The notes under the pieces are model-generated. The model was not told the DNA's origin and did no database searches. It worked only from the letters and a program-made list of their open reading frames with translations. The translations under genes and the position numbers were made by a program. From contig SMMW01000575.1 in assembly GCA_004794655.1 (NCBI GenBank), forward strand, positions 12,103,001 to 12,167,000: a DNA stretch of 64,000 nucleotides, written 5' to 3'. Origin of the DNA: Marisa cornuarietis (lineage: Eukaryota; Mollusca; Gastropoda; Architaenioglossa; Ampullariidae). The stretch's first letter is position 1. Every line of letters begins with the position of its first letter. Below, piece by piece: positions 11,917-23,843 of the stretch.

Positions 11917-13330
11917 TTGCAAACCTGCAGAAATCTGGCAACAGGTTCTAACGCGTCGCTGAAACATTTGGCTAAAAAGGCGACTAAAAGTGACTGTTTT
12001 TGACTGAGTGCACAGAAAACCACTAACCATTAGCTGGATGGTTAGAACGATTGTCAGCTATAGTACTTGCATTTTCCTAGTGGTGATGGCAAAATTATCT
12101 GCAAGGTATACTGAGATTTGCTTTGGAGATGTATGCAATTAATATATATATATATGTGTGTGCAGGCGCGCAGAGTTCGCATTAACTGTGCCACGAGGTA
12201 CATGCATGTCTTGATGATGGATTGCTTTATTCAAGACAGATATGCATTTTGATTACTGTTATACACCTAGCCTAATTGCTTTACTAATCTGATGCAAATA
12301 GTAAATCTATAAAGCTAACCTACTAACCCATCCATTTCATACCTTCTCACCCAGAAAAAGTAGGGGCCCTTCTTCACAATGGCAAATTCGGATTTAAAGA
12401 TTTCAGAATGAAAATCTGTGTCAGCATTTATTCCCAGATAACAATTTTTTCTTAATGAAAAGTGCTTAATGTACTTTTTAAAGCTTTGAAAGATCATTGT
12501 AGCTAAATAAGAGCTTTGAGAGATTAGTCTAGTAAGACAGGCATTGATACCAACTCAAAGTTTTGCCTTTTCTTCAAAACAATAGCATTCCATTGAAGCA
12601 CGCATACAGAAAAGTCGACATTGTAGCAGCCACGGACCTACGTTAAAGTCCGTAATAACAGCTATTACTTGCTGCTGATACTATGGAGCTAAACAGTGCC
12701 ATCGCCCATATTTGGTGGTCATCGCCGAGAGCAGACGACGAGTTTCTAGAGAACTTGCATGGCGATCACGTGATATTCTGATTTTTTTTTTTATCTGCCT
12801 TAGAGCCACGCTTTGACCCGGCTTCTGTTCGCTACCAACAAAACACCTAGGCTGGTTCACATGACGATCAACAATCGTTAGTTCCCCAAGCGAGCGAGAA
12901 ACAGAGAAAGAGAGACTAAAGAAATAAAACATAAAAGTATGAAGAACAAGGAGAAGGAAAACAGCAATAGAAGGATGAGGGGGAAAAAGAAAAAAAAAGA
13001 AGGATGACGTCATTCAGGTCAGCGCCCCCGTCTCTTGTGGGTGAAGCCAGTGATTGATATATTTATGAAGACATGAAATGTTTACGAAGTCTAATGCCAC
13101 ACCTGACCCTGTTTCGTTAATCTGCATTCGTTCCACCTGACCTGTTTAAAGCGTCTGTCAGTTGACACCCATTCTTTTCTTCTTCATGTATCGGGCTATT
13201 TTGATCCCATGGATCAGCGTCAGTCTTCATCTTGAAAACATAATCCTACACACAAAAGTAAGATGACCCTGCAAAGTGAAATTTTTTGCCCCCCTCCCCC
13301 CCCCGAAAGATATTCTACTTTCTGATTAAG
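11917..13330. other. Unique sequence, no gene recognised
   Basis: Contains a TA run (about 12142-12155), a T run (12781-12792), a purine-rich stretch (12890-13005) and a C run just before the SINE. No supported coding sequence. Confidence 0.45.
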
Positions 13331-13590
13331 GGAAAGCGGACAGCCGAGTGGTTCGAGCTGAGAGCGTGCTGGTTCAATACCCGATTAGCGCAGCAAACTT
13401 CCCCCAGCCGAACCAGTTGACGGGAATGGGTATCTGACTCCATAGAGGGCTGGGGAAGATAAGTTAGCGATGGAGAGGAGATGGGCACCGCCCTCACGTA
13501 AAGCTGGCCCCGAGAAAAAGTAAGGTCTCGAACACCTCCTCCCTTCTCCAATGACCTGAAAAGGTTAGGGGATGACCTTTACCTTTACCT
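13331..13590 (+). mobile_element. tRNA-derived SINE, family 1, most complete copy
   Basis: The 5' head keeps both internal RNA polymerase III promoter boxes of a tRNA: an A-box-like AGCCGAGTGGTTCGAGC (about 13341-13357) and a B-box-like GGTTCAATACC (about 13371-13381). CCGAGTGG is typical of Ser/Leu-type tRNAs, which suggests the source. The body continues through CAGCAAACTTCCCCCAGCC and GGAGAGGAGATGGGCACCG, and ends with GATGACCTTTACCTTTACC. It is too long and its stem too poor for a working tRNA gene. Confidence 0.82.
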
Positions 13591-13597
13591 CATCAAG

Positions 13598-13850
13598 GTC
13601 ACCAGCAAATCCGAGCATGTTATTGTGGCATTGCCTATCTGCACCTAATTTCTCTCGGGCCATCAACAAACTTGAACATGCTTCTGTCACCTTTCCGATT
13701 TGTACCAATTTGTCGGTCCATCAACAAAACCCAGTGTGTTCGTGTGACTTTGCAGGCGGTCAGCAAATATCAGATATTGTCCCTTTGCACTTAGTGTCTG
13801 CTTCTCCATCAATAAACCTGGGCATGTTATTGTTACTTTATAACTTTTCC
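13598..13850 (+). repeat. Degenerate minisatellite, about 60-65 bp units, four copies
   Basis: The order CATGTTATTGT, then TGCACCT, then CCATCAACAAAC recurs three to four times (near 13616, 13677, 13740 and 13822) at roughly 60-70 bp spacing, with heavy divergence. It starts just after the tail of the SINE. Confidence 0.6.
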
Positions 13851-14180
13851 TGTCTGCACCTCGCTCCTCCCGCGAGTGACTCCAGCAGCTGTGCGTGAGT
13901 CAGTTTTGATGTGATGAAGTCGCCGCGGTGCAGACTAAGAGAAGATTTATAGACGGTGTATAGAAAAAAAATTATGCTATGACGATGTCCCATTGATGTT
14001 GCTCGCGGGCACGCACGTACGCACGCATGCACGCACGCACGTGTGTGGCAGATTGCGTGAGTGCATTTTAAGGGTGCGTGCACCAGTTCATGCTGGGGAT
14101 CCTTCCTTTTGCACCTGCATTCAAAAAAGTTGAACTTTGGCTTACTCCTGCTATCGTAAACTTGGAGTTGGGCGGATAAC
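13851..14180. other. Unique sequence with CGCA-type simple repeat
   Basis: A CGCACGCA-like purine/pyrimidine alternating stretch lies at about 14007-14043. No gene recognised. Confidence 0.5.
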
Positions 14181-14353
14181 TGGTGTTTTACGCCAAGCCG
14201 GTAACTAAGGCGATATCACGGTAAAGCAGCCAGCCCTGTAAACAGATGCCACATGCAGAAAAAGAATAGCGTACCTGAGACGAGATCTGAACCCACAACA
14301 AAACAACCTCCCCGTGTTGGTGACAGACGCTAACCACTGCACCACCGGGCCGC
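14181..14353 (-). mobile_element. tRNA-derived SINE, family 2, most complete copy
   Basis: Read on the minus strand it begins GCGGCCCGGTGGTGCAGTGG (A-box-like, about 14334-14353), followed by the B-box-like GGGTTCAGATCTC near 14281-14293. A body with CTGCATGTGGCATCTGTTTAC and a TATCGCCTTAGTTACCGGCT block ends in GGCGTAAAACACCA. Further copies lie at 10031-10150, 49031-49175 and 49311-49481. The head is tRNA-like but lacks a clean acceptor stem, so it is a SINE and not a tRNA gene. Confidence 0.85.
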
Positions 14354-17300
14354 TAAAGGAGACCTGGACGTCACCAAGAACGAAGTAAACGTGAATATAA
14401 ACAAGAGAAGTTAAAGGCTAGCCCGAGGTAATAATGAAATTAAGGTGTTTACTGGCAATTTCCCCCAAACAAGACTGGATTGTTAGAAAAATGAGTTTTA
14501 AATTTTAAGTTAGTTTTCCGTGCTAATGTTCGTTGCTGGTAAGAAACACATGTGAACAGACATACGTTTAAAGTCCAATAACAGATCAGTGAAGGCCACA
14601 GCCAGTGCCAGAGCTTCAAGCATATGCTAATGAGGAACTAGCCAACCATGGACTCTTTTTTTGTGACAAGCCTCTTGTCAAAACCGAGTGTTCAAAACTT
14701 TGCAACCAGACTCTTTTGCAAAACTCTCGCAAACAGAATAGTTTATTTTCTTCCTCTCAGATTTTGGGAACTGTTGTAACGAATTAAATCTACTCATCTG
14801 AAAATTAATTTCACATTTGGGTTAGCCTTTAAAGAAAGAATACGGTGCACTCTACCTTCCTTTTGTCACGAGAAACGGTCACATGTGCCGGCAATGGTGG
14901 AGAAATGAGTCAGGGCTCAAAAACCCTTCCCATCACGCGGGTAGCCTAACTCATGACCGTGACTAAGCTTAGCATCTACGTAAACAAGCAATGGCTTAAG
15001 ACAATGGCGACCTCCTCAGAGTGTGATGACAGGCGTGACACAGTTCGGGCTGGTGCCGATCCAGTGAGTCACTGACACCTGTCCCCTGTTTTCCATCCAG
15101 CGCCAGTAAGGACCGATGGTATGGTCCTTCGGTAGTTCTGCCATTGCTAGAGGCGCAAAGAAACAATGATGTTTACGGGAAATGTAAAAGCGTGAAAGGA
15201 CGTAATGGAAAGAATGCGGATTTACTGACATTTCACGGGTGTGGACTAAAGGATGCGACGGAAGACAGAGACTTGTTGTTGATGCGACACAACGGGGAGT
15301 CGCGAGACCCTTGAACGTTCACTCATTAAGAAAGGTGACAAGGGGTAATTTAAAAAAGTCGCATGCATGCAGGTACAGAGGTTGTTGACTCTACGTGACA
15401 AGGAGCGAACACTTGAGTTAAGACTTTGTGGCGGCCTTGCGACGCACACAAAAAAAGACAACATAAAATTGTAGCCTTGTTAGCAACAGGCACGAGAATG
15501 TCAAGCTGTTTAACAACATTCCAGGACCAGTTTAGAAAATTGCAGCAGGAGTAGGAAAAGATTTGAAGTGTTTTGAAAAAAAAATCAAATCGACGTGGTT
15601 GCTGTCAATTACTTGACACAGAAGACTTTCTTCCTCCGACTTTTATAGTGACAGTGCACGCCTGCCATAGATGTCGATGACAAATTACAACACTTTATTG
15701 ATCTTTGCGGAAAATATTCAACCCTAGAGTCCTTTATTAATAACATCCACCAAAATACAAGAAATAAGAAAATAATATACGAAAAAAATCACTCTTTCAT
15801 TCAAAACAACAAACATCGAACCAGTATCTTGTCCGCTCGATAGACGACAAATAATAACAGCCCCCAGTCACACTTGCACGCGAAGTGTTAGTAAAATTAT
15901 TTTTACACGACTGGGCTTAGTTGACATGACAAGGTACTAATTGTCCAAATTTGAGCATATTTCTTCTGGCGAGATAGTCCTTTGAACATCGCGATTTTTA
16001 CCTGTGTTTTTTTGGATGGAGGTCATAAAGTGTTTGTGGTTTGGGCAACATCTTAAAACCATTGGTTGCGATCTTCAGTGATGTTAGACAGTAGAATCCA
16101 TGAGGGCTTCTCCATCGCCAAAGTAAAAAGGAAACGAGAAATAGCTACGCACTTCGTGTGTGTGTGTGTTTGAGAGAGAGAGAGAAAGAGAGAGAGATGA
16201 ACTAATGACAGTCTGTAAGCCTGAAAACAACCACTAACTTCGTGTTTGACTCTTGTTAACCTTGGAGCAGCTGACACATTGCTTCTCTCGCTAATCAGAA
16301 TCTACTGGACGTAGTCCGGTTGGTGTATGCGAAGTGACAAACAGATTAGCTTCTGGGGTGGGTTGCATACAAAATATGTCTTAAATCGCTGCTGCCAAGG
16401 GCAGATCGACTTCGATAAGTTTGTTTTGAATAGTCGACTTCCCAGCTGAGGCTGGTGTTAAGACAAATTTACAAAGCCTCACATACGCACCACCAAACAA
16501 AGATTTTTGGTGGAAGTTAAGCCGAAACATTTGTGATTAGCATCTAGTCCGACTTAGGACCTCGCATGCAATCTGGCCCCAGGAGCACCAGGACACACCA
16601 TCATCCAAGGTCACATACGCTGGTCGTGGGCGTTGGGACGTATTTTCCGGTGTTGACCTTTGGCTTCTAAACATCCGTCATGTTTAGCCAGTGTGTGTGA
16701 AACTGTCCAGCTATTGGTCAGCTGCTGGAAGACGTGCGTGCCCTTTCTAAAAGCAAGATACTAGCTATTCGTTTATCTGCGAAGAACTATGTAAAGCGCT
16801 TTCGTGTTTACACGGAAAGGTCCTATCATTAATTGCCACCTTTTCTAAATATCAAGCCACACCTGGGAGCAATTTTCCCATTTCGTCACACGCAAAATGA
16901 AGCTGGTGCTCGTGGAGCTAAGGTACTGCATAAAATTGGCAGTTTAATTGAAAACGTGACAAAATAACATGCCAACCTGTATGTGATATTATATGCTAAT
17001 GATCTATGAGTAAATGTTATTGCATTGTGGGGGATTCCAATTGCAAAAGTGATAAGAAAAATAAGCCATGGTGAAAAATAGTTCTTTTTGACGGTGGTCT
17101 TGGATGGTAAGGAACAGAAATTCCTAATAACATAAATGTGCGAGAACAGGAAAGATAGTTTAGATTAGACCTGCAACCCAGCCAAACCAGCTGACGTATT
17201 TTTAGTTGCGGGGCATTTATTTAAAAAAAGGAAAAACCCCAGAATGCACGATGCGCATATTTTGTACGTTTTTTCCGGATTTTGGGGGACATATTTTAAA

Positions 17301-18114
17301 ACCCCTTTGTGGGGAAAGAATAAAGAATGAAGTGTGATTTCCTTGTTCACGAAGAGAATGAAATTAAAGTCAAGCGGATCGCTGGCTTTCTTCTGGTCTT
17401 TTGAGTCGTGACGTGGAAAATCGTTGCAGGTCACGAGCTGTGCAACTCCTTTGCACGTGCACCACGCACCCGGCCGCGCCTGTCAGATCCCTGGGTACAG
17501 GCTTGTCTATCACAGGGACGAGCGCCGACTGCTGGCTGTGCCAAGATGACCTTGCTTCATCCCGTTTGACGCAAGCCACCGAGTGTTTTGACCCTTACAA
17601 CTGTAAAACGAGCACCGGAGGCAGGAGTGCCAACAGTCTGCATTCTCGGGCAAATTAGATAACACCGCTACCCCTATCCAGACTCGCATATCCGTCCGGT
17701 CTAAGATCTAATAAAAAGCATTGTCAGGTACATCTGTACAAAAAAAGAAGATATGAGCAGATTATTGAAGAAGAGGCACAGTCTCAAAGCACAGTAGCCA
17801 GTGGGATAGACAGGCAGAGCTTTCCAGCCTCAGACCACCAGAGAACGCCTCGAATCAGTGACCTTCTGCTCCATGGCTGTCAGGTTACGGAGCTTTCTCT
17901 GCTTCGGGCTGCACTCGTCAAGTCTCGTTGTACACCAGCAACGTAGATTGGACCGTCCACGTCGAAGGGAAAGCCTGATTGGACCGGTCCTACAACCACC
18001 CTCGTCTTCACTGAGCTCCTTGCGGACAAAAACTGTCATCATCTTGACAGGAGTAACCTCTCCGCCTCCCCCTCGTCCTTGGCTGGGGAAGGTTACTATG
18101 ATGGCAAATATAGG
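14354..18114. other. Unique sequence, no gene recognised
   Basis: About 3.8 kb in which I see no supported gene or transposon. A short GT run followed by a GA-rich stretch lies at 16157-16199. Frames of up to 89 codons near 17165-17660 and 17830-18127 are open on both strands and have no recognisable domain. Confidence 0.4.
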
Positions 18115-18426
18115 TATGGGGCGCTAACGGGGAAATTTTGTCATTTTCTCTCTAGTTATACAATTCGTTTTATAATCATCGACTGCTTTATACAGCTATA
18201 CAGTTCATTATAATTATTTAGCTTGAATGCTGTAAAATTGAATTCTATATGTAAAATGAATTGCACAACTTCTCACCATAATATAAATATACTTTGTTCT
18301 CTCTAGTTCTCTCTCTACAGACCACATTCTGTAATTATAGAGTAAATTGTATGGCTATAGAATGAACTCTATAAATATAATGAATTGTATCGCTAGCATA
18401 TTCCCCTCTCTGCCCCCCCCCCCATA
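18115..18426. mobile_element. Short foldback/MITE copy of the family at 42462-43944
   Basis: The left end TATGGGGCGCTAACGGGGA and the reverse complement of the right end, TATGGGG followed by a G-rich stretch and AGAGAGGGGAAT, match the ends of the full element (TATGGGGCGCCAAGAGGGGA). The interior shows the same AT-rich roughly 20-bp units, such as GCTATAGAATGAACTCTATA, and the CATAATATAAATATAC and CTCTCTAG landmarks. At 312 bp it lacks the unique centre of the long copy. No clear target duplication is visible (flanks TATAGG and CGTAGA), so it is older or has altered ends. Confidence 0.65.
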
Positions 18427-20760
18427 CGTAGATACACAGCCAGCGCCGATAGCAAGCGGATCCCACGGGCGTCCGGGACGTCCACGCCAGACAGCGGGTT
18501 AATGGAGGTCCGCCACACACCGCGTGCTGGGCAATCCCAGCGTCACAAGCATTGTGGGAACGGCGTCCTTACCCAGCTCCCACCCCATTCATGTCTCTTT
18601 CTCTCTTTCTGTCTCTCGCGCACTCTCTCCTCGTTATCTCCACGCGCCACGGGTCGGTGGTAGGGGTAGAAGTCAGAGCGCGAAATTACTCACTGCTACA
18701 TCTTCAGCATGTCAGGATCATCTCAAACCCTCTCGCTCCACTCTCTCCGTCGCTTCGTACTGGGAAAGCTATAGGAGTCAAGGACTGCGGATTCGCAAAA
18801 AATCGCAACGAATCTAGAGTTTGCCTAAGCCGTACTTTTATTGTTTTAGTAAACTAAAAGATTTGAATTGCGTCACCGTTCGTAAGACTGAAAATGTTTA
18901 AGATCTTTGTTTTGCTACCGCTGCTATAACATTGCCTCGGAATTTGTTTTTCAATCGTTGTAGTATTGGAAACCGTCTTTCCTTGGCCTGAAAAATCTAA
19001 TCGGACTGGATTCCATCAACCCCCATGCCACCGAGTACACTGTATTCAACTTTATAAAAGAAAAGCAAAACGAAACAAATGAAACCAAACAAAATAAAAC
19101 CTCGAATATACCATCTTGTAGGCGTCCTCATCAGCACCGACGAGTCTTCTTCTGCAATATTGACTTGAGTTATTTGCCGATCTTCTGACCTGACGTAAAT
19201 CAGCGCATGAATGTCAAGACTACTCTATGAACAAACTGTTTATGTGGCAACAACGACCTTTAGAAACTGTGCACAAACATATTGAGAGCAACTGAAACAT
19301 GCGAAGTGCTTTATCTAACCTTCCCGAGTTTATATGCCAATAATTCTGGACGAACACTTGGTCACCTCTCAACATAGTCCGTCATAAAAAATTGTTTATC
19401 TCCGTCCATCCTTCGGTGGTAATGTAGAGTGAGCAAATACGTTGTCTTGATGGCAACAACCTTCCCTTGCGATCAAGAGGATATTTAAGGGTGGACACAC
19501 GACATACAGCAGAGGAGGAGAAGTAGCAAAAAGCAAGATACCCACTATCCCTACCCCTAGGGATATTTTGATATTTTAAGATCATTTGCGGGCCGTTCAA
19601 AATTATCTGCTTAAAAAAGAACTTGCTCTTTTTAGTCAAGCTGTAGTTTCGCCACATTGTGTTAACACTTTTGCCTGGCACTGCTGTCCTCTGAGTCACC
19701 ACAATCAACATTTTTGCAATTAGGTGCATGAAAAATTATGCACTGCCACTATTTAAAGCATAGGAAAACAAATGTTTATAGTCCGTAAAATGTATTTTTA
19801 TAATTAAAAAGTTCCTAGTGGAGACAGAGTATACAATAACAACACTTTCTTTTCCTAATGCACAATATTCTGTTCGTGATTGTGCAGTGAAAGAACATTA
19901 ATAATAATAATGATTATTTATTAGTACACACATACCTTCCTCCCAATGGAGTTCATGGCATTTAAAAAGTATCTACACACATGCTAAACACACAGGCACG
20001 CTTGCACGTGCACAAATAAAATCATAAACCCGAACTAGTTTTTACCAGTGAAAGCTTTTTCATTGTTTTTCCTTTTGTCTACGATATGATGCACACTTGT
20101 AAGCCCAAACGATACACAAAGGCACACAGCAATGTCGACGATCAATTTAGTTTTATTGTTATTGTATGAGCTGACGTGGGGGAATAATGTTAGGCGCGTC
20201 AATAGTCGATAACCGGAAGTGGTCTACTCTCAGCTTTGGGTGAAGGTCACATAGATGAATAATTCCCCCAATATCGTCCATATAGGCCGCAGGCAGTGGG
20301 GTAGTAAAATGCTCAGCTTTGGGAGGGGGGGCGGGGCAAACTCTATTTGCGACACTGAACGACGTTCACATTCTCGCCTCCTCAGTATCTTTTTTTTTTG
20401 AAGGGGGCGCTGCCCGCCTCCCTTGCTTGTCCCTCAAAATTTACATTATTATTATTATTCACTTAATATACATTTATATTGCGATGAAAACAAAAGTGTT
20501 TAGATTGTACTGAAATCTGCGGTTGCCGTTGCGGACCGGATCTAACGATTCCACGGTTAGGACGTTTCCCCGACCCCTGGCATAGTGACTCGTGCCTTTT
20601 CTCGAGCTCTTGTCCTTCAGTATCACGATGTTGAGAAGGCATTGCGCAAAGTCGGTGTCGGAATACAGTACTGAATGAAGATGACTGGACCGGTTGCGTC
20701 AGCTCACACAAAACCCGTCGGGGTCAGGTCTTCACTACCCCTAGACCCCATTGCGTTATT
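18427..20760. other. No gene recognised
   Basis: Contains short ATT runs (about 19900 and 20445) and a G-rich plus T-run stretch at 20318-20400. A 115-codon minus frame at 19382-19729 has no recognisable domain. Confidence 0.4.
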
Positions 20761-21430
20761 TACAGTATGTGTATATATATATATATAAACGGGGCACATG
20801 TCTCCGTCACAAACTGCGTACATCGAATTTCTCACTTGAGGTACGTTAGTCACACCACCGTTTAGAGATAACCTCAGAGCACGCGCCACCAGATCACAAA
20901 GGTCAGCGCAGGCTTGTGGGCGTGGTCTGCGGTGTCGTACAAGGGCGGGTGATTGGTGGTGCCGGTGGTGGTAGGGGGGGGGAGAGAAGAGGAGGTATTG
21001 TTTACGGCCGACAGATGTGGAAATGACAACGTAGAGGGGATGGGGGGGGGGGCGGATGGGGGTGCCGGGCGCTATAGGGTCGTCCGATGCACTCTCATGG
21101 CGGCGGAAAAGTGTGTTCGGCTTCCAACACAGCTCATCAATGAATGCGCGACATAAACATGCATGGTACGACGTCAGACAGCGCGCAGACCTGCTTCGAT
21201 ACCTGGCCCACAAATGTGCTACCTGAACCAGGCAGTGCAGAAATGAGATCATAATTTATCGCCTGCCACAAAAATCTGGCTGACGACCTCGGGGGCTCGT
21301 CTCGTCAGAAGCTTGAACAGAGAGCGGAAAGTAAACATCGCATCTACACAAAACCCACAGAAACGCTGTGGTTAACGAGCGGTAAGGGTCAGCAGTCGGA
21401 CGGAAGGGTATTCTAGCGACGGGCAATGTG
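20761..21430. other. GC-rich segment with (TA) run, no supported gene
   Basis: A TA run (about 20770-20786) is followed by a fairly CpG-rich stretch. The longest frame of the window, 182 codons on the minus strand (20704-21252), spans it. The frame is low-complexity in part, crosses the TA run, and shows no domain, so I do not call it a gene. Confidence 0.4.
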
Positions 21431-22735
21431 GCGGGGGGGGGGGAAGAGAGTAAGATTCCTTTTGGTTTTTCTTTTCTTGCGTCTTTTTTACCCAAACGAC
21501 AATACAACAAGTCTAAACAAGCCTAAACTGCCATCGTGTTTTTTCTACTGTCAAAGGTCCACCAGCGTACAATTTTCGTTTGTGATATTTTCTTCAACAT
21601 TAATTTTCGCATCACAGTGGATTGCATTTATACATAACAGCAACAATTAAAAAACGTGCGCTCTAGTCACTTGTGTATATATATTTTTCAAAATAAATCC
21701 AGTTATGTTGAACACGCTTAGTAAAAACATGTGCACACACACGCACCCTCCCTCTGCACACACATGTACACGCACGCAAAAACACAAGATAGTATATATT
21801 TCCCAAAATCTAAGTGAATTTCTCAGTTGTGTTCTCGAGATACTAACCTACAACATCACCATGCCCCCCACCCCCAAAAAGGTCAAAACTTTGACACAGC
21901 AAAGTGAGTGGATATGCTGCCGTTGTCAAGGCTACAGCCAATCGGAGAGTTTGGACCCAAATATTAATGAAGCAAATCAATGGACATTCGTGATGTCACG
22001 ATTCTGATCTACTTTTGTGCACTGGGATTTAAAAAAAAAACTTGTATCTCGAAAACTGAGTGCAGATCATACAGATTATAGCCGTTCGCGAAGCAAAACA
22101 CACTCTGGGCTTAACCCTTACACAGACAATAAATATTAATTGATTAGACCATTGGCTTTAGAGTGCAGGCAATATCACACCAACGACAACACTGACATAA
22201 CCTCAAGATATGGACCAGGTGAGGGGGGGGGGGTTAAAGCTACCTCGAAAGTAGCTACGAACTGGAGGAAGAGTAGTTTTCTTTTGGGGGGGGAGGGAGG
22301 TCATCAAATAGTCTGCATGTGTTTATCAGGTCCAACCTACGTCCCAGATTGAGTGGCAATTGGGGTTCATGGTCATGACCTGACATAACCGTTTGCCCTC
22401 AAAAGCTACTTTACCTCGACAGCTACAGCTCGTAGGGGTAAATTTACCACGGATGCGAAGCAGGGCCGTTTGTTTAAAACAGGCGCGAGCCTCCGAAGTC
22501 AGATCAGATTAAAAAAAAAAAAAATCAAAGGTCTAAGAGGGGTCCTGAAGACCATAGCCATTGGTAGAAAGTAAAGCAGCAACATCTGGGGTAACTAGGT
22601 ACTTCCGGTCTACGTACCCAGGGCTTTCCAGCGTTCATAGAGAAAACGACGGTTTTTATACCGTCAGGTTAAAAAAAAAAAAAAAAGCAGCTTGGCTTCG
22701 TGGAAGCACCAGCGCCGTAGTCTCACTACACCTGC
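21431..22735. other. Unique sequence, no gene recognised
   Basis: Several homopolymer runs (G near 21431-21440 and 22220, A near 22031-22040, 22511-22524 and 22670-22686). No coding evidence. Confidence 0.45.
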
Positions 22736-23000
22736 AACGTGATGATGCAACACGTGCAGTCCCTCGCCAAGGGTGAAGGGAAGGAGTGGAGGTTGTGGTG
22801 GTTTGGGGGAGGTGGCTGCTGCTACTGCTACTGGCGGCAGGCGAAGTACGTCACGCGCGCCGTCTATTTTTGGCGCGTCGGCAGATCAGCCCAACACCTG
22901 CGCGACCGCGCGAGCTCGCTGCTCCGGCATCTCACCCTGCGTACCGTTACGTGGCCGCCCGCTCCGGCACAACCTGCAAGCCACAGGCGCACGCTAGCAA
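22736..23000. promoter_or_regulatory. CpG-dense segment, possible promoter-proximal island
   Basis: CpG dinucleotides are dense at 22840-22990, in contrast with the AT-rich surroundings. The stretch TTTTTGGCGCG near 22867 matches the E2F-type core TTTGGCGC. All three + frames are open, as expected in GC-rich DNA. No transcript evidence can be drawn from sequence alone. Confidence 0.25.
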
Positions 23001-23812
23001 GATGCAAGATACTTTTAGTCTTTCATCCTCTCGGGGGTATTGAGATCGAGGTAGTATGCTTCACACACAAACATGGTCAGAGTCTGCTACTCACACCTGA
23101 TGATACTTTTCACAACAACAATTTTTCCTGCCAAGACATTTAAAGTTTATCAAAACTTAAAGTTTCTTCCCATTTGAATAAGTTTTGTAGGAAATGTCCA
23201 TTCAAATTTTGATATAATAATATTGAAACTCTTTTACTGGTCCTTTCCACGATTGTGACTGTGTTTCGTGTTGTTTTTGTGCCAGTAATCGATGCTCTGT
23301 TATCAGATTAGTGTCTTTGAGCTGTATATGCTAAATAGTATAATCATCGTCGAGTAATCTGCCAGCATCACGGAACACGATTTCTTTACCACGGACCGCC
23401 ACGTGCGCGTGTAAAGCGTGTCACAGCCGTGTGTAGCAGAGGATGCCCGTGTGACGGGTACGCGGTGCAGACCTCCACGCGCACGCGCAGACCTCTCTCT
23501 CCCACCGCTCACTGCGCAGTACCCTCAGGTGCGCAGAGAAGATGTGCTACAGCATCTGACTACGCCGCAGCCGTCGTACAAACGGTATGGGAAAACGTGG
23601 ACGACGTAGACTGCTCGGCTATAGTTGGGTCTGCTTGTGGGGAAAAGCTTATTTTCCCACAGTCACGCCGATCCAAGATGTGATTCTCCTATCGATGCAT
23701 TTTTTTTTTGACTCGACTCCCAAGGGCACCGATGTGGCATCACTTTGTAAAAATGGTTGACTATTCTCGGAAAACTATCGGATTATGCTTGCATTTCTTC
23801 CCCCATCCCCTG
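23001..23812. other. No gene recognised; second CpG-rich patch
   Basis: 23390-23660 is CpG-rich and open in more than one frame, with no recognisable domain. The rest is AT-rich. Confidence 0.4.
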
Positions 23813-23843
23813 CCGCGCGCGCGCGCACACACACACACACACA
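23813..23843 (+). repeat. (GC)n(AC)n microsatellite
   Basis: Alternating purine-pyrimidine run: about six GC units, then about nine AC units. Confidence 0.9.

Noticed and set aside
13341..13381. tRNA-like A and B boxes
   Set aside because: No full cloverleaf or acceptor stem, and the sequence continues into a body shared with other dispersed copies: a SINE, not a tRNA gene.
14281..14353. tRNA-like head on the minus strand
   Set aside because: Shared with other dispersed copies and lacking a clean acceptor stem: SINE family 2.
20296..20430. Possible hAT end CAGTGGGGTAG with G-rich interior
   Set aside because: No matching inverted end or target duplication could be found.
20704..21252. Longest open frame, 182 codons, minus strand
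   Set aside because: No domain, crosses a TA simple repeat (YIYIYTHT), Pro/His-rich low-complexity middle; likely a chance frame in GC-rich DNA.
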